Part shown: piece after piece, positions 33,748 through 41,906 of the stretch | How positions within the stretch are numbered: the first letter of the stretch is position 1 | Layout of the letters: each line of letters begins with the position of its first letter | DNA from: Duganella sp. CF517 | GTDB lineage: Bacteria; Pseudomonadota; Gammaproteobacteria; Burkholderiales; Burkholderiaceae_D | Direction of reading: 5' to 3' | Assembly: GCF_900110275.1 (NCBI RefSeq) | Contig: NZ_FODC01000005.1 | Location: forward strand, 496,001-560,000 | Length of the DNA: 64,000 nucleotides | Made by a program: the position numbers and the translations under genes | Notes under the pieces: generated by a model | The model's input: only the letters and a program-made list of their open reading frames with translations | The model's database searches: none | Told to the model about the DNA's origin: nothing

Positions 33748-33766
33748 GACGTCGACTCGACGTCGC
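33748..33766. repeat. 19-nt near-perfect palindrome between convergent genes
   Basis: CGACGTCGA (33748-33756), a central C, and TCGACGTCG (33758-33766). It lies in the 137-bp gap between the convergent HDOD and XRE-like genes. As RNA it could form a tight hairpin for 3'-end formation, but no T tract follows. As DNA it could be a protein site. Confidence 0.45.
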
Positions 33767-33805
33767 GTCAACCACGGCGCGGCAGGTGCGGAAGCTGCGG
33801 GCGCA

Positions 33806-34138
33806 TTAATGACGCGCGTAATTTCCGGCCTCGGCCTTTTCTGGACGCTCTTCAGGCTTCGGACGGCCCTGGGCATCGGACAGGCGGTATTTGGTGCGGC
33901 GGTCGCCCATCAAATCGCGCAGGTCGCGGATGCTCATGCCGGTCACCTCGTGCATGCGGATCAGCAGCGACGCGCCGACCGGCAAGCGGTGGTGACGGAT
34001 CTTGCTGATGACCGGCGGCGCCACTTCCAGCAGGCGCGACAGCGCGGCGTCGTTTTTCAATTGCATCTTGCCCAGCAGGATGTCGAGCAGATGGTTCGGG
34101 TTGTAGCTTTCTTGGGAAGCAAGAGCGTGGTGTGCCAT
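33806..34138 (-). CDS. Small helix-turn-helix (XRE-like) protein
   Basis: A 110-residue protein with a helical region (HLLDILLGKMQLKNDAALSR; LEVAPPVISKIRHHRLPVGA) resembling a Cro/C1-type HTH, in which APPVISKIRHHR would be the recognition helix. A charged tail follows. The start at ATG 34138 has GAGGAAA upstream; the upstream in-frame codons have no conserved features. Such proteins are common single genes in Oxalobacteraceae and probably bind DNA. Target unknown. Confidence 0.7.
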   Translation of the reverse strand: MAHHALASQESYNPNHLLDILLGKMQLKNDAALSRLLEVAPPVISKIRHHRLPVGASLLIRMHEVTGMSIRDLRDLMGDRRTKYRLSDAQGRPKPEERPEKAEAGNYARH

Positions 34139-34669
34139 GATTTTCCTCGTTGGTTGGGTGAAGTGATAGTGCTGGTCGGAACTTAAGGACAACTTAGAAT
34201 TTATCAATTAACCGCTTGCCAGGATAAGCAGCTAACAGAATGACTAAAATTAATCCTCGACCCGATTCGCCTCAATTGCCTTTCGTGCAAGAGAATTCTA
34301 TGCTTAAAGCGACTGCTCCAGCGGGCGCACGGTGCGTGAAGATTGTTTGACATCAACCGCCGGCTAGAAAACTTAGCAACTATACTATTTCATCACATGG
34401 GGACGGAGGGTGTCGCACGCAAGAACTTGTAGGAAATTGTTACATGAAGCAAGTTCATGCAGAATGGCAGCGCGCTTGCTGCCCCTCGGCAACTGTGTCA
34501 TGGCCAGGGCAACATTCTTGCGCGCCGGGACCGCGCCGGCGGGGTCCGGCCCGGTCCGCGGCAGCGTTTCAAAATGCGGCTCGAACGCGGTTTGCATCGG
34601 CAAATTACGCTAAACTAGCGCCTGTGCGCAACCGTGCCCCATCCCGCCTCATCTCTTAAAAGCATTCCA
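34139..34669. other. Intergenic region upstream of phoH
   Basis: About 530 bp without a convincing gene, with AT-rich stretches at about 34180-34260 and 34360-34390. It must carry the divergent promoters of the XRE-like gene and phoH. A TTGACA at 34347 and a TATACT at 34381 are 28 bp apart, too far to form one promoter. Short open frames on both strands look random. Confidence 0.65.
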
Positions 34670-35749
34670 TTGAAAACCAAAACACCCGTTCAGCCGCATT
34701 ACTTTGTTCCAGAGCCGCTCGACAACTCGCGCCTGGCCCATTTGTGCGGTCCCCTCGACGAAAACCTGCGGCAGATTTCCGCGGCGCTGGACGTCACCAT
34801 TTTCCGTCGCGGCGAGAAATTCATCGTCAGCGGCCACAATGCCGAACGCGCGGTGCAGATCCTGGAACAGTTCTACGCCGTCGCCAACAAGGTGGTGCCC
34901 ATTGAAGAAGTGCAGCTGGCGCTGGTGGAACAACGCGCCGGCCTGGCGGCCGCCGCCACCGCCGCAGGCGCTGCCGGCGACGCCAAGCCGCACGCGGTGG
35001 CCGAGGCGCCGTTCGTCGAGCCGGACATCAACAGCCCGGTGCTGAAGACGCGCCGCACCGACCTGCGCGGCCGCACGCCGCACCAGATCCGCTACCTGCG
35101 CAACATCCTCGAACACGACATCAGCTTCGGCGTCGGCCCGGCCGGCACCGGCAAGACCTATCTGGCCGTGGCCTGCGCGGTCGACGCGCTCGAGCGCGAC
35201 GCCGTCAAGCGCATCATCCTGACCCGCCCGGCCGTCGAGGCCGGCGAGCGCCTGGGCTTCCTGCCTGGCGACCTGGCGCAAAAGGTCGATCCATACCTGC
35301 GCCCGCTGTACGACGCGCTATACGACCTGCTGGGCTTCGACCGCACGCAGAAAATGTTCGAGAAGCAAGTCATCGAGATCGCGCCGCTGGCCTACATGCG
35401 CGGGCGCACGTTGAACCACGCGTTCGTGATCCTCGACGAGGCGCAAAACACCACCGTCGAGCAAATGAAGATGTTCCTCACGCGCATAGGGTTCGGCAGC
35501 AAGGCCGTCATCACCGGCGACGTCACGCAGGTGGACTTGCACAAGAGCCAGAAAAGCGGCCTGGTCGACGCCGTCCAGGTGCTGAAGGACGTGCGCGGCA
35601 TCGCCTTCAGCCACTTCAACAGCGAGGACGTGGTGCGCCACCCGCTGGTGGCGCGCATCGTCGACGCCTACGAGACGGCGCACAACCACGAAGCCGAGAT
35701 CGCCCCCCTCCTCAAAGCCACCGCCCTTAAAAATGTCCGTAAAAAATAA
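34670..35749 (+). CDS. phoH: PhoH-family ATPase (YbeZ)
   Basis: A 359-residue cytoplasmic P-loop ATPase. Walker A is GVGPAGTGKT, and Walker B is in HAFVILDEAQNTT; TRIGFGSKAVITGDVTQVDL is the sensor region. YbeZ works with YbeY in RNA/ribosome quality control and phosphate or stress response. I prefer the TTG at 34670 (MKTKTPVQPHYFVPEP-like start) because PhoH homologues begin there; an in-frame GTG at 34634 is the alternative and neither has a strong ribosome site. The ybeY gene overlaps its 3' end by 17 bp. Confidence 0.93.
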   Translation: MKTKTPVQPHYFVPEPLDNSRLAHLCGPLDENLRQISAALDVTIFRRGEKFIVSGHNAERAVQILEQFYAVANKVVPIEEVQLALVEQRAGLAAAATAAGAAGDAKPHAVAEAPFVEPDINSPVLKTRRTDLRGRTPHQIRYLRNILEHDISFGVGPAGTGKTYLAVACAVDALERDAVKRIILTRPAVEAGERLGFLPGDLAQKVDPYLRPLYDALYDLLGFDRTQKMFEKQVIEIAPLAYMRGRTLNHAFVILDEAQNTTVEQMKMFLTRIGFGSKAVITGDVTQVDLHKSQKSGLVDAVQVLKDVRGIAFSHFNSEDVVRHPLVARIVDAYETAHNHEAEIAPLLKATALKNVRKK

Positions 35750-36212
35750 ATTGACCTTGTCGGTGCAGTATCCCGACCCCCGCCTGAAGGAAGTGATCAC
35801 CCGCGCGGCCATCCGCAAGTGGATACAGGCGGCGCTGTTCGCGCCGGCCGAACTGACCATCCGCTTCGTCGACGCCGCCGAAGGCCGCGAGCTCAACAAG
35901 CAATACCGGGGCAAGGACTACGCCACCAACGTGCTGACGTTCGCCTACAACGACGGCGAGCAGCTGGACGAGGACGCGCCGACGCAAGCGGACATCATCC
36001 TGTGCACCGACGTGCTGCAGAAGGAAGCGGCCGAGCAAAAGAAAACGGTCGAGGAACACACCGCCCACCTGATCGTGCACGGCGTGCTGCACGCGCAAGG
36101 CTACGACCACGAGGACGACGAGGAAGCGGCCGAGATGGAAGGCATCGAGACCGAGCTGCTGACCGAGCTCGGTTACGCCGATCCTTACGCCGCCGAGAAA
36201 GCCGTCGAGTAG
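35733..36212 (+). CDS. ybeY: Endoribonuclease YbeY (rRNA maturation factor)
   Basis: A 159-residue metal-dependent RNase for 16S rRNA 3' maturation and 70S quality control. The zinc-binding HGxLHxxGYDH motif is complete: H116, H120 and H126 in VHGVLHAQGYDH. TNVLTFAYND is the other family motif. It overlaps phoH by 17 bp, as in many proteobacteria. The next gene of the usual operon (corC) is displaced by 2.2 kb. Confidence 0.95.
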   Translation: MSVKNKLTLSVQYPDPRLKEVITRAAIRKWIQAALFAPAELTIRFVDAAEGRELNKQYRGKDYATNVLTFAYNDGEQLDEDAPTQADIILCTDVLQKEAAEQKKTVEEHTAHLIVHGVLHAQGYDHEDDEEAAEMEGIETELLTELGYADPYAAEKAVE

Positions 36213-36230
36213 CGGCGCGATCGCTGCGCC

Positions 36231-38312
36231 TCAAGCCCCGCCCGCCAACACGCCGACCGTATCGACTATCCGCTCGAGCAACACCTCGTCGTATGGCAAC
36301 CACGGCAAGGCCGCCAGCCGGGGACCGTCCGGGCGCGCCGGTGACGCCACCGGCGCCCCGCCGCGCGTCACCCGCCCGGTCGCCAAACTGACGGCGTGGT
36401 CGCCCACCCGGACGTCGCGCTCCCCGACCGCCACCCGCCCGGCCGCGATCAGCGGGGCGAATATCTGCAGCAAGGCGCTTCGCCGCAGATCGGCCATGCG
36501 CCCCGGCTTGACCTCCGACAGCCTGTGCAAGTGCAGCATGCGCAGCTCGTCCGGCACCGCCCCATCGCCGTCGTCATCGAGCCCGATGCCCGCCGTGCTC
36601 ACCAACAAATCAACCGCCCGGCAAGCCTCTGAAAAGACCACCGGCGCGATGCCGTCCGGCGCACATGTCCGCCAGCCTATGCCGTCGCGCCGTTCGAAGC
36701 GCAACCCGGTCGACACGCAATACCCGTCGGCCCCGGGATACAACTTGCCGTTGACGGAGAACCCGACCCGCAACGCGCCGAAACCCCGTAGCAGGTCGTC
36801 GTAGCCGATCCGCCAGCCTTCGCGCCGCGCCAGCCCCAGCAGGCGCCGCACCGCCAGCACGTGGCCGCTGAAATCGGTGGGCGGCAGGTAGAACTCGCGG
36901 TACACCTGGCGAAATGGCTGGCGCAGGCGGCGCGCGGCCAGCAGCGCTTGCCAGGCGGCCCGCTCCGGCTCGTCCGCCGCCAGCGGGTGCCACAGACTGA
37001 CCCGGCCCGCGTCCGGCAGCGCCAGCGGGCGGCCGGCACTATCGCTCGCCAGCAATCCCTGCGGCGTGGACTGGATCATGAAACCGGCATCGCCCGCCCC
37101 CAGGGTCCACACCAGCGCCTGCGCCACCGGCGCGCCAGCCGCCGATCGCGCCAGCGCACGCCATGCATCCATGTCCAGCGATGTTACCAGCCAGTATCCG
37201 GATTCCAGGCAGGACGCCAGCATGGCTTGCTCGCGCTTGCCGGATTTGAGGCTGGCAAGCATGCGCAGGGCGACCTCGGGCCGCTCCATGAGGGCCCGTT
37301 CGGCCGGCTTCAGATTGCGCGCCAGCTTTTTTTGCACCCCGGCATGCCGCACCACGCCCAGCGCGTCGCGCAGCGCCCGCACCGCCTCGGGCGTTGGCAC
37401 GCCTTCGACCGAGTGACCCAGCGCGATCGCCAGCGACTGCGACGGCGCGGTCTTGGCGGCGGTCGGCGCCACGCACGATTGCGGCAGCAGGGCGCCGATC
37501 ATGTCCGGGAACCACGGCTCGTCACGCAGCGCCGCCACCCGCGCCGCGCGCGCGATCACCGGCGTGTCGTCGAGGGCGAAGGCGCCGTCGGCGACGTAGG
37601 GCACCGCGCCGGCGTGAATCTGGCCCAGACGCAGCACGGCCCGCCGCAGCGCGTCGCGCGCGAAGGCGACATAGGCCGGCTCCGCTGCCAGCGCCAGCGC
37701 CGGATCGCCCGGCCCCTCCCGGTCGCCGGCCGCGCCCGGCCAGTAGATGCCGACCCAGTCCGAACCGCCGAGGGTCAGGACGGCCTGGTCGCTCAGCCGG
37801 TCCAGCATGGCGAATTCGGCCAACAGATAGGTCGCGTCACGGTATTTGCCGGCCACCAGCGCGGCCAGCTCGGCACGGGTGGCGGCATCGCTCCAGCGCG
37901 CCAAGGCATAGCTTTGATGAATAGAACGTGTCCATTCCGCTGGCTCGCCCAGGATCCGGCGCAATTCCGCCGCCAGGGCGGGCGGCGCCTCGCCGTCGAG
38001 CCAGCCCAGGCACTGGACGGCGATCGCAGGCAGCGACACCGACCGGAACGCGGGCAGGGCGCTCTCGGCGTCGAAAAGCGGGGTCAGCCGCAATTCCGCG
38101 GCCTGCTCGATCAGGGCACGGCCGACGGCGCGCGCGGCGGGATGGGATTCGAGGGTGCGGGCGGCCTCCAACGCCGGCCACAACCTGCCGAAATCATGCG
38201 GTGTCAGGCCGGCGATGGCGACCGGCGCACCGACGAAACGCTGATGGTCGGGCGCGGCGGTGAGCCGCCCGAGCAGCTCTCGGGCAACAGGGGAAAGTGG
38301 CGAATTGGGCAT
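36231..38312 (-). CDS. DUF4132-domain protein
   Basis: A 693-residue cytoplasmic protein whose C-terminal half matches the DUF4132 (MolR-like) group: PERAAWQALLAARRLRQPF followed by VYREFYLPP, then GADGYCVSTGLRFERRDG, FSEACRAVDLLVS and SALLQIFAPLIAAGRVAVG. The N-terminal half is helical and HEAT-like; the WGR domain often found in this group is absent. No enzymatic activity is established. I start at MPNSPLS (38312). It is on the opposite strand between ybeY and corC, with only 18 bp to the ybeY stop, and so splits a normally continuous operon. Gene content suggests insertion, but base composition is like the neighbours. Confidence 0.75.
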   Translation of the reverse strand: MPNSPLSPVARELLGRLTAAPDHQRFVGAPVAIAGLTPHDFGRLWPALEAARTLESHPAARAVGRALIEQAAELRLTPLFDAESALPAFRSVSLPAIAVQCLGWLDGEAPPALAAELRRILGEPAEWTRSIHQSYALARWSDAATRAELAALVAGKYRDATYLLAEFAMLDRLSDQAVLTLGGSDWVGIYWPGAAGDREGPGDPALALAAEPAYVAFARDALRRAVLRLGQIHAGAVPYVADGAFALDDTPVIARAARVAALRDEPWFPDMIGALLPQSCVAPTAAKTAPSQSLAIALGHSVEGVPTPEAVRALRDALGVVRHAGVQKKLARNLKPAERALMERPEVALRMLASLKSGKREQAMLASCLESGYWLVTSLDMDAWRALARSAAGAPVAQALVWTLGAGDAGFMIQSTPQGLLASDSAGRPLALPDAGRVSLWHPLAADEPERAAWQALLAARRLRQPFRQVYREFYLPPTDFSGHVLAVRRLLGLARREGWRIGYDDLLRGFGALRVGFSVNGKLYPGADGYCVSTGLRFERRDGIGWRTCAPDGIAPVVFSEACRAVDLLVSTAGIGLDDDGDGAVPDELRMLHLHRLSEVKPGRMADLRRSALLQIFAPLIAAGRVAVGERDVRVGDHAVSLATGRVTRGGAPVASPARPDGPRLAALPWLPYDEVLLERIVDTVGVLAGGA

Positions 38313-38422
38313 AGTTGCAAAATATAACACGCGTTCGACAGCGCTGTTTTTTTGGCAAAAACCAGCGTCGGCGAGCTTTTGGTGTATCCTATACCCCTTC
38401 AAAACAATGGCTCACGCCTACT

Positions 38423-39307
38423 ATGCAAGAGCACTCTAGTGGCGTCAAGACTGACGCCAAACCCCATCGGTCACTGTTTGAACGCCTGACCGCACTGATT
38501 TCCCCCGAGCCCGAGAACCGCGCGGAACTGCTTGAGGTTCTGCACGACGCCCACGAACGCAACCTGATCGACGCCGACGCCTTGTCGATGATCGAAGGCG
38601 TGTTCCAGGTCTCCGACTTGTCCGCCCGCGACATCATGATTCCCCGTTCGCAGATGGATGTCATCGACATCTCCAAGCCGATCGAGGAATGGATGCCGCA
38701 GGTGCTGGCGACGGCCCACTCGCGCTTCCCCGCCATCGAGGGCGAGCGCGACAAGGTGATCGGCATCCTGCTGGCCAAGGACCTGCTGCGCTACTACGCC
38801 GAAGAGTCTTTCGACGTGCGCGACATGCTGCGCCCGGCCATCTTCATCCCCGAGTCCAAACGCCTGAACGTGCTGCTGCGGGACTTCCGCGCCAACCACA
38901 ACCACATGGCGATCGTGGTCGACGAGTACAGCGGCGTGGCCGGCCTGATCACCATCGAGGACGTGCTGGAGCAGATCGTCGGCGACATCGAGGACGAGTA
39001 CGACTTCGACGAGGAAGAGGACAACATCCTCTCGATCAAGGAAGGCGTGCACGGACCGCGCTGGCGCATCAAGGCGCTGACCGAGATCGCGCAGTTCAAC
39101 GAGGAGCTCGACACGTCGCTGCCGGACGAGGACGTCGACACCATCGGCGGCCTGGTCGCCAAGCACCTGGCGCGCATGCCGCACAAGGGCGACATCTTCG
39201 ACTACCAGGGCATGCGCTTTGAAGTGCTGCGCGCCGACGCCCGCCAAATCCACGTGCTGCTGGTGGAAAAACTGCCGGCCGCCCCCGACACCGGCGACAC
39301 GCAATAA
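38423..39307 (+). CDS. corC: CorC/HlyC-family CBS-domain protein (YbeX)
   Basis: A 294-residue protein with a central CBS pair (about residues 65-190: DIMIPRSQMDVIDI; VVDEYSGVAGLITIEDVLEQIVG) and a C-terminal CorC_HlyC domain (DTIGGLVAKHLARMP). Without the membrane DUF21 domain it is the soluble YbeX/CorC type, linked to Co2+/Mg2+ efflux and ribosome-associated functions. The ATG at 38423 is chosen over upstream in-frame codons from 38315 because MQEHSSGVKTD starts the conserved region. Its stop overlaps the lnt start by 1 bp. Confidence 0.92.
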   Translation: MQEHSSGVKTDAKPHRSLFERLTALISPEPENRAELLEVLHDAHERNLIDADALSMIEGVFQVSDLSARDIMIPRSQMDVIDISKPIEEWMPQVLATAHSRFPAIEGERDKVIGILLAKDLLRYYAEESFDVRDMLRPAIFIPESKRLNVLLRDFRANHNHMAIVVDEYSGVAGLITIEDVLEQIVGDIEDEYDFDEEEDNILSIKEGVHGPRWRIKALTEIAQFNEELDTSLPDEDVDTIGGLVAKHLARMPHKGDIFDYQGMRFEVLRADARQIHVLLVEKLPAAPDTGDTQ

Positions 39308-40878
39308 TGCGCTTTCGCCGCGCCAATCCGAACGACCCGCCCAAGCCGCAACGCAGCACCAAAGGTCGGATGATCATCACCATGCTGGCCGGCGCGCTGT
39401 GCGTATTCGCCTTCGCGCCGTTCGGCTGGTGGCCGCTCGAGATCCTCGGCCTGGCGACGCTGTTCTACCAGGTGCTGCGCAGCGCCGACGTCAAAAGCGC
39501 GGGCCTGATCGGCTGGGCCTTCGGCTTCGGCTGGACCGCCGCCGGCACCCACTGGCTGTACGTGTCGCTGCACGACTTCGGCGCCATGGCCGCGCCGATC
39601 GCCGTCGCCGCCGTGCTGCTGCTGGCCTGGGGCATGGGCTTTTACACGGCGCTGGCGATGGGCGGCGCGGCCTGGCTGCGCAAGCGCTGGTCGCTGCCGC
39701 TGCCGGCCGCCAACCTGCTGGTGCTGCCGGCCATGTGGGCGCTGTTCGAATGGGTGCGCGCCTGGCTGTTCACCGGTTTCCCGTGGATGTCGTCCGGCTA
39801 CGCCCACAATCACAGCCCGCTGGCCGGCTACGCGCCGGTGATCGGCGTCTACGGCCTCGGATGGCTGGCGGCCGTCATCGCCGGCGCCCTGCTGCTGCTG
39901 CTGCACCGCACCCGCATCAAGGCGGCGGCGCTGGTCGTCGCCATCTGCGCCGCCGGCGTCGGCCTGACCTACCTGCAATGGACCTACCCGGAAGGCAAGC
40001 CGATTTCGGTGCGCCTGCTGCAAGGGAACATCCCGCAAAGCGAAAAATTCGACGGCGCCCGCGTCATCGAGACCATGAAGCTGTACCACGACGCCATCAC
40101 CGCCGCGCCGGCCGATCTGATCGCCACGCCGGAGACGGCCATCGTCATGCTGCCGCAGCAGCTGCCGCCGGACTACCTGCCCGGCATCGCCCAGTTCCTG
40201 ACCAGGACCGACAGCAACCTGATACTCGGCATCCCGATGGCCGACAGCCAGACCGCCTATTTCAACAGCGTGATCGGCCTGACGCCGCGCCAGGGCAGCG
40301 CCTACTACCGCTACGACAAGCACCATCTGGTGCCGTTCGGCGAGTTCATTCCGCTCGGCTTCCGCTGGTTCGTCAACCTGATGTCGATCCCGCTCGGCGA
40401 CCAGACCAGCGGCGCCGACATCCAGCCGGCCTTCCCGATCAGGGACCAGCGCGTGCTGCCCAACATCTGCTACGAGGATTTGTTCGGCGAGGAGATCGCC
40501 GCGCAGTTGAACCATCCGGCGCGGGGCCAGAAGCCGGCCACGATGCTGCTCAACGTCTCGAATCTGGCCTGGTTCGGCGACACCATCGCCATTCCGCAGC
40601 ATTTGCAAATCTCGCAAATGCGCACGCTGGAGACGGGCCGGCCGATGCTGCGGGCGACCAATACCGGCGCCACCGCCATCATCGACGGCCACGGCGTCGT
40701 CCGGCACCAGTTGAAGGTCAACACCTTCGGCACCCTGGCCGCCGACGTCCAGGGCATGGCGGGCAGCACGCCCTTCATCATCTGGGGTAACAAGCTGTTT
40801 CTGCTGCTGGCGGCGCTGGCATTGGGCGGCGCCTGGTTTTGGGCGCGCCGCGCAAAAAACCGGGCCAAAGCCGCTTAA
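39307..40878 (+). CDS. lnt: Apolipoprotein N-acyltransferase
   Basis: A 523-residue inner-membrane enzyme that adds the third acyl chain to the N-terminal Cys of lipoproteins. There are about six N-terminal transmembrane segments (about residues 22-225), then a nitrilase-like periplasmic domain. The catalytic triad is present: E276 (ATPETA), K338 (YDKHHLVPFGEF) and C388 (PNICYEDLFG), matching E. coli E267/K335/C387. A last hydrophobic helix lies near residues 495-512. It begins at an ATG sharing one base with the corC stop, so it is co-translated. Confidence 0.96.
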   Translation: MRFRRANPNDPPKPQRSTKGRMIITMLAGALCVFAFAPFGWWPLEILGLATLFYQVLRSADVKSAGLIGWAFGFGWTAAGTHWLYVSLHDFGAMAAPIAVAAVLLLAWGMGFYTALAMGGAAWLRKRWSLPLPAANLLVLPAMWALFEWVRAWLFTGFPWMSSGYAHNHSPLAGYAPVIGVYGLGWLAAVIAGALLLLLHRTRIKAAALVVAICAAGVGLTYLQWTYPEGKPISVRLLQGNIPQSEKFDGARVIETMKLYHDAITAAPADLIATPETAIVMLPQQLPPDYLPGIAQFLTRTDSNLILGIPMADSQTAYFNSVIGLTPRQGSAYYRYDKHHLVPFGEFIPLGFRWFVNLMSIPLGDQTSGADIQPAFPIRDQRVLPNICYEDLFGEEIAAQLNHPARGQKPATMLLNVSNLAWFGDTIAIPQHLQISQMRTLETGRPMLRATNTGATAIIDGHGVVRHQLKVNTFGTLAADVQGMAGSTPFIIWGNKLFLLLAALALGGAWFWARRAKNRAKAA

Positions 40879-40977
40879 TCTCTACAGGCTGCCGGCAAAA
40901 CCCGCTAAAATTGCCCCTTTAGCATAACCGCAACCGCGCGTTCCCCGCCCCGCGAGGCGCGCCATCGACCACACAAG

Positions 40978-41901
40978 ATGCTGACATTTCAACAAATCAT
41001 TCTGACCTTGCAAACCTACTGGGACAAGCAAGGCTGCGCCCTGCTCCAGCCCTACGACATGGAAGTCGGCGCCGGCACCTTCCACACCGGGACCTTCCTG
41101 CGCGCGATCGGCCCGGAGCCTTGGCGCGCGGCCTACGTGCAGCCGTCGCGCCGCCCCAAGGACGGCCGCTACGGCGAGAATCCGAACCGCGGCCAGCACT
41201 ACTACCAGTACCAGGTGGTGATGAAGCCGGCGCCGGAAAACATCCTTGACCTGTATCTCGGTTCGCTCGAGGCGCTGGGCCTGGACCTGAAACAGAATGA
41301 CGTGCGCTTCGTCGAAGACGACTGGGAATCGCCGACCCTGGGCGCCTGGGGCCTCGGCTGGGAAGTGTGGCTGAACGGGATGGAGGTGACGCAGTTCACC
41401 TACTTCCAGCAGGTCGGCGGCCTCGATTGCAAGCCGGTGCTGGGCGAGATCACCTATGGCATCGAACGCCTGGCGATGTACCTGCAGGGCGTGGAAAACA
41501 TGTACGACCTGGTGTGGACCACGTGGGAAGAAAACGGCGAAACCAAGACGCTGAAGTATGGCGACGTGTTCCACCAAAACGAAGTCGAACAATCGGCCTA
41601 CAACTTCGAGCATTCGAACGCCGAACTGCTGTTCGCCCAATTCAACAACCACGAATCGGAAGCCAAGCGCCTGATCGAAGCGCAACTGACGTTGCCGGCC
41701 TATGAGCAGATCATGAAGGCGTCGCACAGCTTCAACCTGCTCGACGCGCGCGGCGCCATCTCGGTGACCGAACGCGCCGCCTACATCGGCCGCGTGCGCG
41801 CCCTGTCGCGCCTCGTGGCGCAGGCCTACTACGAGTCGCGCGAGCGCCTGGGCTTCCCGATGGCCCCTGGCCTGGCCGCCGCCGCTGAACAAACTGTATA
41901 A
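40978..41901 (+). CDS. glyQ: Glycyl-tRNA synthetase alpha subunit
   Basis: A 307-residue class II catalytic subunit of the alpha2beta2 enzyme. Typical stretches are LLQPYDMEVGAGTFHTGTFL, RAAYVQPSRRP and LNGMEVTQFTYFQQVGG, which form the ATP/Gly active site. It charges tRNA-Gly with glycine. It starts 99 bp after lnt, probably with its own promoter, and glyS follows 5 bp after its stop. Confidence 0.98.
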   Translation: MLTFQQIILTLQTYWDKQGCALLQPYDMEVGAGTFHTGTFLRAIGPEPWRAAYVQPSRRPKDGRYGENPNRGQHYYQYQVVMKPAPENILDLYLGSLEALGLDLKQNDVRFVEDDWESPTLGAWGLGWEVWLNGMEVTQFTYFQQVGGLDCKPVLGEITYGIERLAMYLQGVENMYDLVWTTWEENGETKTLKYGDVFHQNEVEQSAYNFEHSNAELLFAQFNNHESEAKRLIEAQLTLPAYEQIMKASHSFNLLDARGAISVTERAAYIGRVRALSRLVAQAYYESRERLGFPMAPGLAAAAEQTV

Positions 41902-41906
41902 ATAAT

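Noticed and set aside
34347..34386. TTGACA at 34347 and TATACT at 34381 as a phoH promoter
   Set aside because: The spacer is 28 bp, too long for a sigma-70 promoter, and neither box has a good partner at 16-18 bp.
34385..34613. Short open frames on both strands upstream of phoH
   Set aside because: No ribosome site or conserved pattern; likely random.
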